A stretch of 64,000 nt of DNA from Chryseobacterium tructae (GTDB lineage Bacteria; Bacteroidota; Bacteroidia; Flavobacteriales; Weeksellaceae). Below, piece by piece: positions 27,313 to 36,879 of this stretch (the stretch's first letter is position 1; each line of letters starts with the position of its first letter). The position numbers were made by a program, and so were the translations under genes. The stretch spans positions 3,348,001 to 3,412,000 of the forward strand of contig NZ_JAUFQR010000001.1 in assembly GCF_030409875.1 (NCBI RefSeq), in the 5' to 3' direction. The notes beneath the pieces were generated by a model. The model made no database searches. It saw only the letters and a program-made list of their open reading frames with translations, and was not told where the DNA came from.

Positions 27313-27347
27313 ATTATATATTTGCTAATTTATTATATATTTGCTAA
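27313..27347 (+). promoter_or_regulatory. tandem 16-base direct repeat before the zinc-ribbon HTH gene
   Basis: ATTATATATTTGCTAA occurs at 27313-27328 and again at 27332-27347, a 19-base period. Each copy contains TATATTTG, a fit to the -7 promoter element, and the second ends 13 bases before the ATG. It may be a promoter plus operator pair for autoregulation. Confidence 0.5.
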
Positions 27348-27359
27348 AATACTATAGTT

Positions 27360-27776
27360 ATGGAAAATACATGTCCTAAATGCAAGGGTAACAAAGTGGT
27401 TAAAAGCGGTATTATCAATAGCAAACAAAGATTTCTATGCAAAAGTTGCAACTACTATTTCACTGTAAAAAAATTAGGAAAACAGATTGATGATTATTAT
27501 GTTACTAAAGCATTACAGTTATACCTTGAAGGCCTAAGTTACCGCGAAATTGAGAGAATCATCGGAGTTTCTCATGTTAGCATAAGCTCATGGATCAAAA
27601 AATACAACATCACAAGACCACCCCACTCAGAGTTCCATCCCGTATATAAAATACTGAAACAAAACGAATTGATTGAATACATTACTCAGGAAGAGAATAT
27701 TAAAAACTCCGGAATTATTATCACTCAGTTTGCCGATAAGTATATGTTGATTAAATGGGAAAGGTTTAAGAAGTAG
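27360..27776 (+). CDS. stand-alone transposase-type zinc-ribbon and helix-turn-helix protein
   Basis: 138 residues. An N-terminal zinc ribbon CPKC...CKSC (residues 5-8 and 29-32) and the helix-turn-helix YREIERIIGVSHVSISSWIKKY (residues 59-80) resemble the InsA part of IS1/IS1595 elements. No catalytic DDE frame and no terminal inverted repeats are nearby, and the C-terminal 55 residues are not transposase-like. It may be a domesticated DNA-binding regulator. It is divergent from the arginine operon and upstream of the porin and acid-uptake genes. Confidence 0.7.
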   Translation: MENTCPKCKGNKVVKSGIINSKQRFLCKSCNYYFTVKKLGKQIDDYYVTKALQLYLEGLSYREIERIIGVSHVSISSWIKKYNITRPPHSEFHPVYKILKQNELIEYITQEENIKNSGIIITQFADKYMLIKWERFKK

Positions 27777-27939
27777 ATAAATAGAGAATAAACGGATAGA
27801 TAATAGACTTTACAGAGTGTTTGTTCCATTTTTACTTACATAACTATATCATTACCATTAATATATATTAAATTTTCATAAATAAATTATTAATTCCAAT
27901 TTGGCTTTCGCAAAAAACAACGCCAAAAATTGATAATTT

Positions 27940-29319
27940 ATGAAGAAATTACTTACATTCATTGGAGTAGCCTTAATTAGCAGTTCCATGTATTCGCAGG
28001 GTTCTCCTGATTATGGCAGCGGACTGAAAATAAACCTTAATCCTGAGGGAGATAAATTCATCAGATTTATTTTATGGGATCAGCTTTGGCTACGAAATAG
28101 TGCCATGAATCCCGGAAGTATGGTTGGAAATGAACCTACTGACAATACATGGAACCTGGGAAACAGACGATTACGTGCTTTAACATACGCACAGATCTCC
28201 AAACGATATATGATCCTTCTTCATTTTGGAATCAATAATCAAACTTTCATCAATGGTGGCGCTTCAGGTACTTCAGGCACAGGAGGCTATGGAAACGGAA
28301 AGAAAACCCAGATGTTTTTTCATGATGCCTGGAATGAATATGCAGTTATTTTACCTGGAGAAGCGGGAAAATTCAGTTTATCTTTAGGGGCGGGACTTCA
28401 TTATTATATGGGACTTTCCCGTATGACCATGGCATCTACTCTCAACTTCCTTACGGTAGACTCACCAGTCTTCTCATGGCCATTGATTGACAATTCAGAT
28501 CAGTTTGGAAGACAAATCGGAATGTTTGCCAAAGGAAAATACGGAAAACTAGAGTATCGTTTTAGTTTAAACAAACCTTTTGCAACTGATCTTACTCCAG
28601 CTAATGTAACCGATCCATCAAAAGCCGTAGCAGTAGATAACAATGGAAATCCAAGTTTTTCAAAAGCAGGATATATTGAGTACCAATTCCTTGATGAAGA
28701 ATCTAACACCCTTCCTTTCAAAGTAGGATCTTATCTGGGAACAAAGAAAGTTTTCAATGTAGGAGCAGGATTTTACCATCAGGCAGACGGAACAAGAACA
28801 TCCGTTAATTCGAATATTGAAAAACACGACATTACTCTTTTTGCAGTAGATGCTTTCGCAGATATTCCATTAGGAGAAGCGAAAAATAAAATGGCAGTTT
28901 CCGCCTACGCCGGATATTATAACTACAATTTTGGGCCTCACTATGTAAGAAATCTGGGTACCATGAATATTGCAGCAGCTGATCCTAATTTTACAGGTAA
29001 TAAAGCTATTGCAGGGCCAGGAAACCTACAACCCACCATTGGAACAGGTAATATTATCTATGCACAAGCTGGTTTACTCCTACCAAGTCAGGCAGAAAAA
29101 CCAAAAATCAGAATACAGCCTTTCGCGGCCTACACTCACAAGAGCTTCGAAGCTTTTGACAAATCTTCATCCCAGTTTGATGTTGGTGCCAATTGGTTTA
29201 TAGACGGGCATCATGCAAAAATCACAACTCAGTATTCAACAAGACCTGTTTACACCAACCCTACTGAAAGCCCGTCTTCAAAAGGAGAATTCATTGTACA
29301 GTTTCAGATCTATCTATAA
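27940..29319 (+). CDS. outer-membrane porin
   Basis: 459 residues with a signal peptide (cleaved near SMYSQG). Alternating beta-strands rich in aromatic and glycine residues continue to a C-terminal strand EFIVQFQIYL typical of a barrel end. Bacteroidota porins of this kind often sit beside carboxylate transporters. Here it precedes an MHS-type transporter and acyl-CoA synthetases, suggesting entry of small organic acids. The substrate is inference. Confidence 0.75.
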   Translation: MKKLLTFIGVALISSSMYSQGSPDYGSGLKINLNPEGDKFIRFILWDQLWLRNSAMNPGSMVGNEPTDNTWNLGNRRLRALTYAQISKRYMILLHFGINNQTFINGGASGTSGTGGYGNGKKTQMFFHDAWNEYAVILPGEAGKFSLSLGAGLHYYMGLSRMTMASTLNFLTVDSPVFSWPLIDNSDQFGRQIGMFAKGKYGKLEYRFSLNKPFATDLTPANVTDPSKAVAVDNNGNPSFSKAGYIEYQFLDEESNTLPFKVGSYLGTKKVFNVGAGFYHQADGTRTSVNSNIEKHDITLFAVDAFADIPLGEAKNKMAVSAYAGYYNYNFGPHYVRNLGTMNIAAADPNFTGNKAIAGPGNLQPTIGTGNIIYAQAGLLLPSQAEKPKIRIQPFAAYTHKSFEAFDKSSSQFDVGANWFIDGHHAKITTQYSTRPVYTNPTESPSSKGEFIVQFQIYL

Positions 29320-29526
29320 GACTCTAAACCATTAAGAAGAGTAAAGATTTTTAGAAAAACCAAGCTCCATCAAAGATGAAAAACATAACTAAAAGCAATG
29401 TCAGTTATCGTCTTAACGATCCTTTATCACTTCAAAACCCCTTAATGCTATAAAAAATAAACTTCAATTCAATCCTTTTTTGGATCATTCAAGATCACTT
29501 TCCATTAACATCAAAAACTAATCAAT

Positions 29527-31106
29527 ATGAGCGAAAATCATCACGAAAGTTATGAGAACATGACCGACAAGCAGAAAAACCGCACCATCTGGAGCGTTAT
29601 CACCGCCTCATCTCTCGGAACATTGATAGAATGGTATGACTTCTATATTTTCGGAAGCTTAGCCATTGTTTTAGCCACTAAGTTTTTCCCGGCGGATAAT
29701 CCAACAGCAGCATTTTTATCAACCTTAGCTACTTTTGCGGCAGGATTTGTGGTAAGACCTTTTGGGGCTTTATTTTTCGGAAGACTGGGTGACATCATCG
29801 GAAGAAAATACACCTTCCTTGTTACTTTACTTATTATGGGATTTTCCACTTTTCTCATCGGATGTATCCCAAGCTATGAAACCATTGGATTTCTTGCTCC
29901 TGTTTTGGTTTTAATTCTTAGATTACTACAAGGTCTTGCTCTTGGAGGTGAATATGGTGGTGCTGCAACCTATGTTGCAGAGTACGCACAACCTCATCGA
30001 AGAGGATACTGGACTTCATGGATCCAAACGACTGCGACAGCCGGACTTTTTATTTCACTGATCGTTATTTTAATCACAAAGACCACGCTTTCTCCTGAAG
30101 AATTCGATGGTTGGGGCTGGAGAATTCCTTTCTGGATTTCGATTTTAATGGTGGGGGTCTCTTATATTATCAGGAAAAACATGAAGGAATCTCCGCTTTT
30201 TGCCAAGGCTAAAAGCGAAGGAAAGACTTCTAAAAATCCTCTAAAAGAGAGTTTCGGTAATAAATTGAATTTTAAATTTGTCCTGCTTGCCCTTTTTGGA
30301 GCCGCCATGGGACAAGGAGTAATCTGGTATACGGGGCAATTTTACGCCATGAGCTTTATGCAAAAAGTAATGAATATTGATTCTACCCAGGTAGATTATT
30401 TAATGGCTACCGCTTTATTTTTAGGAACTCCTTTCTTTGTATTCTTTGGTTGGCTCTCAGACAAAATCGGAAGAAAAGCCGTGATGATGACCGGAATGCT
30501 GGTTGCCATTTTAGCTTACAGACCCATTTATGATAGCATGTTCAAAAGCGTCAGCCTTGAAAATAAAGCAGTAGCATCAAACGGGATTACAGAGAAAAGA
30601 TCTGCTAAAATCCACAAAGACATCACCACAGACAGCCTTGTTACCTTCCATAAAGAAACACTTTATACAGACGGAACTTTAATTAAAAAAGACAGCACCG
30701 TTCATTGGTCCCCAAGTGGCACCATCATCAAGGATGGAAAAGCGGAAGAGCCAAAAGTCTCCCAATCTGTAATAGTGAGTGACCATACAAAATGGTATCT
30801 GGTATTTCTCGTATTTATACAGGTTATTTTTGTAACAATGGTGTATGGTCCTATTGCGGCATTCCTGGTTGAAATGTTCCCTGTGAGAATTCGTTACACT
30901 TCAATGTCTTTGCCTTATCACATTGGGAACGGAGTATTTGGAGGACTTCTTCCTGCAGTAGCTACCTATCTGGTAACTACGGGAAAGAAGCCGGCCACAC
31001 CTCATGGTATCTTGAAGGATTATGGTATCCGATTGGAGTAGCCACAGTCTGTCTGATCATCGGATTATTTTATCTTAAAAATAAGAACAACAATCTTCAC
31101 GATTAA
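29527..31106 (+). CDS. MHS-type MFS transporter (frameshifted as given)
   Basis: A metabolite/proton symporter of the major facilitator superfamily with the signatures LIEWYDFYIFGSLA (helix 1) and GRLGDIIGRKYTF (loop 2-3). A hydrophilic insert of about 80 residues (about 340-420) separates two helices in the second half. As given the frame ends at 31041. One base missing in GGG at 30981-30983 restores WYLEGLWYPIGVATVCLIIG and a last membrane helix, ending at 31106, 526 residues. The substrate is probably a small carboxylate from context. Confidence 0.85.
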
Positions 31107-31149
31107 GCATTAAATCACTCAAATTTTTATTAATTTTAAAACAACTAAA

Positions 31150-31377
31150 ATGAACGGACTAAAAAAAATATTAGGTATTCTCTGGATTGCAATAGCTGTG
31201 GTCGTGGGATATTTCGGAATTACGGTAATGGGAATTCCAAAGATCACTTCCGGAAAGCAGGAGGATCTGGTTTTTGGCATTATCATCTTGTTTGTATTGA
31301 TGCCAATTATCTCAGGTGGAATGGCTGTCTTTGGCTATTACGCTTTAACAGGAGAATATTCTGATGACAAAATATAG
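31150..31377 (+). CDS. small two-helix membrane protein (DUF6814-like)
   Basis: 75 residues starting MNGLKKILGILWIA with two hydrophobic helices (about 5-27 and 42-66) and a short charged tail. It resembles small proteins that accompany such transporter genes in flavobacteria; DUF6814 is my tentative family assignment. It lies 43 bases after the transporter and is probably co-transcribed. Confidence 0.6.
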   Translation: MNGLKKILGILWIAIAVVVGYFGITVMGIPKITSGKQEDLVFGIIILFVLMPIISGGMAVFGYYALTGEYSDDKI

Positions 31378-31457
31378 TTAATAAGAGACTCATGATAATT
31401 GGTGAATGATTCACTGTAAAGCTTCATTCATCAATTATCTTTTTCCAATCATCATTT

Positions 31458-31652
31458 ATGAAAAAAAGACACGAACAAAAATTGGTTATCCTAAGCATCG
31501 GATTAATGATTGCTTTCAGCATCCCTATTTCATTACTTTTCAATAGTGAGCGGGAAACTTTCGGCTATCCTATGATTTTAATCTATCTGTTTGTTGTGTG
31601 GATGATCTCTATCCTGATTTCCTTTGTAATTGTAAAAAAGTACAATGAGTAG
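31458..31652 (+). CDS. small membrane protein coupled to the symporter-kinase
   Basis: 64 residues with a basic N-terminus (MKKRHEQK) and two hydrophobic helices (about 9-28 and 38-58). Its last codons overlap the start of the symporter-kinase by 8 bases (ATGAGTAG arrangement), so the two are translationally coupled and may form a complex. It recalls the small partner subunits of other solute symporters, but no family is certain. Confidence 0.6.
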   Translation: MKKRHEQKLVILSIGLMIAFSIPISLLFNSERETFGYPMILIYLFVVWMISILISFVIVKKYNE

Positions 31653-34347
31653 CTTCGCATTATTTTTTGTGGTTTTATTGTATCTGGCTCTTCTGTTTTT
31701 AGTTGCCCATCTGGCAGAGAAGAAAAGAAGTAAGTTTTGGATCAACAACCCTTATATCTATGCACTGTCACTGGCTGTGTATTGTACTGCATGGACTTAC
31801 TATGGAAGTATTGGTGTAGCTGCTACCAGCGGACTCAACTATCTTCCGATTTATATTGGGCCTGCGATGATTATCCCAGCCTGGATTTACATCAACACAA
31901 GAATTGTAAGAATTGCCAGGGTTAATAAAATAAGCAGTCTTGCAGATTTCATTTCCTTACGATATGGAAACAGCAGAAGCCTGAGTGCCATCATCACCAT
32001 TGTCTGCCTTTTAGCGATTGTTCCTTACATCGGATTACAGATCAAGGCTATTTCTGAAACCTTTCATCTGGTAACGGAAACTCCCATGTCCAAGAATATA
32101 TTGACGGATAATGCCACTTTTGTTGTTATTTTAATTGCTTTATTTTCTTCGTATTATGGGACAAGGTATGTAGATGCCTCAGAAAAACGTCTGGGCATTA
32201 TCTCTGCTATCGCTTTGGAGAGTTTTTTAAAGCTATTCTTTATTATTATTCTTGGCCTTTTTGTCATTTATTATGTCTTTGACGGCTTCACAGATATCTA
32301 CCAAAAAGCAAGTCATTTTGAAGATTTTAAAGAAAAAAACACATTCAATGGCATTGAAGGAGCGATGAACTGGATGGTTCTGTGCATGATCTCAGCAACT
32401 GCAATCTGTATATTACCCAGACAGTTTCACACAGCAATTGTTGAAAACAGGCAGGAAAAACATATCAGAACGGCAATCTGGTTTTTTCCGCTTTATCTAT
32501 TAATCTTCACTATCTTCATTTTCCCGATTGCCTGGGGCGGCAGACTTATTTTTGATGGTGAAAAGGTAAATCCTGAGTTCTACTCTATTTTAATTCCACA
32601 GCATTTTGACAATACCTTAATTACTGTTTTGGTATTTCTCGGCGGATTGAGCTCATCTATTTCTATGATTATCATCTCAGCCATTACTTTATCTATCATG
32701 CTTTCCAACAACCTTATCATTCCTTATGGTCTGCTTGGAAAACTGAAGTCTGAAAGCGAAGAACAAAACACAAGAAGTATTACCAACATCAGGAAGTTCA
32801 GCATTTTCGCTCTGATCATTATGGCTTTTGTGTTCTACAAATATTTTATTTTAAAAACATCACTGGATTCTGTAGGATTAATCTCTTTTGTTGTCATTGC
32901 ACAGCTGGCTCCTGCATTTTTCGGAGCCATATTCTGGAGAAGAGGAAGTTATAAAGGCGCTTTGATTGGGCTTGCAGCCGGATTAGCAATCTGTTATTTC
33001 GGACTTATTATTCCGCAATATTACTTCTCATACAATCAGGAATTCAAAGGAGTTTTAAGAGATATGTACAATTCTTTCAACTTCTTTACCATCCCTTATC
33101 TGGCCAGGATTCCGCAAATTTTCTTTTGGTCGCTTTTGGTGAATACAGGTTTATTTACCATTATTTCAGTCAGCACCAAAGGAAATTATCGTGAAAGAAA
33201 CTTTGCAGAATTATATGTAGACATTGATAAATACATTCAAAATCATGAAGATGCCTTTATCTGGAGAGGAACCGCCTATATCTCAGATATTCAAAATATT
33301 TTGGAACGATTTTTAGGCAAAAACAAGACAGAACAAGCCTTGAGAATTTTTAATTTAAAGTATAATATTGATTCTAAAACAGAGACTGCCGATTCCAGGT
33401 TCATCAAATTTTCGGAAAACCTTCTGGCAGGAAGGATCGGAACCGCTTCCGCAAAAATTCTGATTGAAGGAGTAACCAAGGAAGATAAAATATCTCTGAA
33501 AGAAGTTTTGAACATTCTTGAAGAATCCAAAGAAAATATCAGTTTAAACAAAAAACTTACAGAACAATCTGAAGAACTTCAAAAATTGTCTAATGATCTT
33601 CGAACAGCTAATGAAAGTCTGATTGTAAAAGACCGTCAAAAAGACGACTTCCTGGATTCTGTTGCCCATGAACTCAGAACCCCGATCACAGCGATCCGCT
33701 CAGCAGGAGAAATCTTAGCCGATGATGACGATATTCCTTTTGAAATTAAACAAGAATTTTTAAACAATATCATTACGGAATCTGACAGATTAAGCGAGAT
33801 CATTAACGACATTCTTTACCTCGATAAGCTTCAGCATGGTGAGATCTCTTTAAACATCCAACAAAACAACATTATTGAAACTTATAAAAAAGCATTAAGC
33901 CCACTCCTTCATCTGATACAACAGAAAAACATCCATTTAAGCGAGGTTAATCTCCTGAATCAAGTTATCTTTGAGTATGACGAAGCAAGAATGATCCAGC
34001 TGCTTCAAAACATTTGGGGAAATGCTTTAAAATTCACCGATGAGCAAGGAACAATACAAACCAAATTATTAGAAAGAGATCATCAATTGATGATTACCAT
34101 TTTCAACACAGGGAAACATATCCCCGAAGAAGATCTGGAAATGATTTTTGACAAATTTTATCAGTCTAAAAATCAAAATATTTTAAAACCTACAGGAAGC
34201 GGACTTGGCCTTGCCATTTCAAAAAAAATAATACAAGCTCACAACGGAAGTATAAAAGCTGAAAATAGCGGACTAGGCGTCACTTTTACCATCAGTCTTC
34301 CCGAGAAAATAATAAACGAGAATAAAAATGAAGTTGAACCCTTTTAA
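31645..34347 (+). CDS. sodium:solute symporter fused to a sensor histidine kinase (CrbS-like)
   Basis: 900 residues. The N-terminal ~520 residues carry the 13-helix SSS symporter fold (AVYCTAWTYYGSIG, ADFISLRYGNSRS). A linker and coiled-coil (about 630-660) follow, then the kinase: H-box SVAHELRTPITAI with phospho-accepting His near 675, and the ATP-binding GSGLGLAISKKI near 851. The architecture matches CrbS/CbrA-type sensors that link substrate transport or occupancy to signalling. It is followed 9 bases later by the response regulator, so this is a two-component pair. Confidence 0.9.
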   Translation: MSSFALFFVVLLYLALLFLVAHLAEKKRSKFWINNPYIYALSLAVYCTAWTYYGSIGVAATSGLNYLPIYIGPAMIIPAWIYINTRIVRIARVNKISSLADFISLRYGNSRSLSAIITIVCLLAIVPYIGLQIKAISETFHLVTETPMSKNILTDNATFVVILIALFSSYYGTRYVDASEKRLGIISAIALESFLKLFFIIILGLFVIYYVFDGFTDIYQKASHFEDFKEKNTFNGIEGAMNWMVLCMISATAICILPRQFHTAIVENRQEKHIRTAIWFFPLYLLIFTIFIFPIAWGGRLIFDGEKVNPEFYSILIPQHFDNTLITVLVFLGGLSSSISMIIISAITLSIMLSNNLIIPYGLLGKLKSESEEQNTRSITNIRKFSIFALIIMAFVFYKYFILKTSLDSVGLISFVVIAQLAPAFFGAIFWRRGSYKGALIGLAAGLAICYFGLIIPQYYFSYNQEFKGVLRDMYNSFNFFTIPYLARIPQIFFWSLLVNTGLFTIISVSTKGNYRERNFAELYVDIDKYIQNHEDAFIWRGTAYISDIQNILERFLGKNKTEQALRIFNLKYNIDSKTETADSRFIKFSENLLAGRIGTASAKILIEGVTKEDKISLKEVLNILEESKENISLNKKLTEQSEELQKLSNDLRTANESLIVKDRQKDDFLDSVAHELRTPITAIRSAGEILADDDDIPFEIKQEFLNNIITESDRLSEIINDILYLDKLQHGEISLNIQQNNIIETYKKALSPLLHLIQQKNIHLSEVNLLNQVIFEYDEARMIQLLQNIWGNALKFTDEQGTIQTKLLERDHQLMITIFNTGKHIPEEDLEMIFDKFYQSKNQNILKPTGSGLGLAISKKIIQAHNGSIKAENSGLGVTFTISLPEKIINENKNEVEPF

Positions 34348-34356
34348 AAAGCCTTT

Positions 34357-34716
34357 ATGAAAAAGATAATCATTGCAGATGATGAACATAAAATATTAAT
34401 GACGCTTGAATACAGCTTTAAAAAGAACGGCTATGATGTCTACATTGCCCGTGACGGAACGGAAGTTCTGGAATTCTTAAAAACAATGGTTCCGGATGTG
34501 ATCCTACTCGATATTATGATGCCGAATCTTGATGGATACAGCACTTTAGATCTTATTAAACAGGATGAAAAATTAAAAAGCACAAAAGTTATCTTCCTGA
34601 GTGCAAAAAACAACCCCAGAGATATTGAGAAAGGACTTGAAATGGGAGCTGATGCCTATGTAACGAAGCCTTATTCTATTAAAAAACTGATGCAGCAGAT
34701 TGAAGAGCTATTTTAG
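34357..34716 (+). CDS. receiver-only response regulator
   Basis: 119 residues forming a single receiver domain: acidic pair ADDEH near residues 7-10, phospho-acceptor Asp52 in ILLDIMMP, and the conserved Lys in YVTKPYS near 102. No DNA-binding output domain follows; the stop comes right after the domain, and a palindromic repeat follows. In CrbSR systems the regulator carries a LuxR-type output, so the signal must pass to another protein here. Confidence 0.9.
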   Translation: MKKIIIADDEHKILMTLEYSFKKNGYDVYIARDGTEVLEFLKTMVPDVILLDIMMPNLDGYSTLDLIKQDEKLKSTKVIFLSAKNNPRDIEKGLEMGADAYVTKPYSIKKLMQQIEELF

Positions 34717-34724
34717 AGAAAAAT

Positions 34725-34757
34725 ATCCTTGTCAAGGTTTAAAACCTTGACAAGGAT
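34725..34757. repeat. 33-base palindromic repeat, family B, copy 2
   Basis: Identical to the copy at 21612-21644. Placed between the response regulator stop and the first acyl-CoA synthetase, where it could reduce read-through or protect mRNA ends. Confidence 0.85.
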
Positions 34758-34778
34758 AACAAAAAAATCACCAAACAC

Positions 34779-36688
34779 ATGATTATTGATATGAATACCG
34801 ATATTTTATTTAAACAAAGCATAGAAGACAAAGAAGCATTCTGGAAGGAACAAGCCGAAGCCATACAATGGTTTGACTTCCCACAACAGATCCTCTCAAA
34901 AGATTCCAACGACTATCCGCAATGGTTTGCTGATGGAAAACTTAACATGTGCTATCTATGCATTGATAAACATATTGAAGATGGTTTCGGAGATCAGAAT
35001 GCTATTGTTTATGATTCCCCAGTAACTGGTCAGAAAAATATCTATACCTTCAATCAAGCTCAAGAAGAAATATCAAAATTTGCAGGCGGGCTGGCTTCTT
35101 TAGGATTAAAAAAAGGAGATACTGCGGTTATTTATATGCCGATGATTCCGCAAACCCTTTTTGCTATGCTTGCTTGTGCACGAATTGGAGTAATACACAA
35201 TGTTGTTTTTGGTGGATTTGCACCTCATGAACTGGTGGTAAGAATTGATGACTGCAAACCTAAAGTCTTAATCACAGCCACAGCAGGAATAGAGATCGCT
35301 AAAAGAATCCCTTATCTTCCTTTGGTAGAGAAAGCTATTGAACTAGCACAAGATAAAGTAGACCATATTATTGTTTACAACAGAAATTGATAGACAATCA
35401 ACATGAAATGTTCGAAGGACTTATTGATTATGAAAAATTGGTTCAACAATCAGAATCCGCTGACTGCGTTCCTGTAGAATCTACTCACCCGCTTTATTTG
35501 CTTTACACTTCAGGGACTACGGGAAAACCCAAAGGGATCGTTCGTGATACCGGAGGATATGCTACCGCATTGAAATTCTCCATGAAATATATGTATGGTG
35601 TTGAACCTGGTGAAACTTATTGGGCAGCCTCAGACTTCGGTTGGGCTGTTGGACACAGCTACTCTGTTTACGGACCGTTACTAAATAGAAATACAACCAT
35701 TGTCTTTGAAGGAAAACCTATTATGACCCCTGATGCAGGAACTTTCTGGAGAGTTATTTCAGAATACAAGGTTTCAGTGATGTTTACAGCACCTACAGCC
35801 ATCAGAGCTATAAAAAAAGAAGATCCCAATGGGGAATTGGTAAAAAAATATGACCTATCTCACTTTAAAAAACAATTCCTAGCCGGCGAACGATGTGATG
35901 TAGCTACTCTGGACTGGTTTGCAGAACACATTAGTATTCCAGCCATAGATCATTGGTGGCAGACTGAATCAGGCTGGCCAATGCTGGGCTTATTAACCTA
36001 TGACGAAAATTATAAAATAAAAAGGGCTTCTGCAGGAAAACCTATTCCGGGATATGACATCAAAATTTTTGATGAAAACGGTCTGGAATTAGATCCACAT
36101 CATGAAGGTTATCTAGTGATCAAGCTCCCTCTTCCTCCGGGAGCATTGCTTGGAATCTGGAAAGATTATGAGCGCTTTGAAAATAGTTATTTATCACAAT
36201 ACAATGGATATTATTTTTCCGGAGATGGTGCCATACAGGATGAAGACGGCTATATTTTCATCACCGGAAGAGTGGATGACGTCATCAACGTAGCTGGCCA
36301 TCGCCTTTCAACGTCTGAAATGGAAGAGATTGTTTCTTCACATCCCGATGTTGCAGAATGTGCCGTTGTAGGAATAGATGATGATTTAAAAGGCCAAATT
36401 CCTTTTGCAACTGTTGTTTTAAAAAATGGAACCAGCATCACTGAAGAAGAAATTGAAAAGAATATCATCCAAATGGTTCGTGAAAAAATCGGTGCTGTAG
36501 CCTTTTTAAAAAATGCAATGGTTGTCAAACGTTTACCTAAAACACGATCTGGAAAAATTTTAAGAAAGCTCATCAGAACATTATTGGACGGAAAAGATTT
36601 TCAGATTCCATCCACTATAGATGATGAGAAAATAATTGAGGAAATTCAGGAAAAGATCAGTGAATATAGGGGTTACCCGAAAAATTAA
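34779..36688 (+). CDS. prpE: acyl-CoA synthetase, propionyl-CoA synthetase type (frameshifted as given)
   Basis: An AMP-forming synthetase with LLYTSGTTGKPKGI (ATP/AMP motif), DHWWQTESGWP (the WWQTE motif, in the PrpE-like form) and the catalytic lysine in KTRSGKILRK near the C-terminus. The frame stops at 35390. One base missing in AAA at 35384-35386 joins YNR to KLIDNQHEMFEG and gives 636 residues. Propionate is the best guess over acetate because of the TESGWP form, but short-chain range is likely. It is co-directional with acs. Confidence 0.85.
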
Positions 36689-36879
36689 ACATATATTTAA
36701 GTATCATTTTAACCTGAAAAGGTTAAAACACTTCCGAAAATAAACCATTAAAAAAATGAAGATGTTGAAATTATGAAGATCCAGCAAAAACGGATAAAAA
36801 AATTGCCATCATCTTTTTTATTGCAATACAATCAAAACAAACTATCAATACAATTCAAATTTCAAAAAACGAAAGGGAT

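Noticed and set aside
27360..27776. Intact IS1 insertion sequence
   Set aside because: Only an InsA-like zinc ribbon and HTH are present; there is no catalytic frame and no terminal inverted repeats or target duplications.
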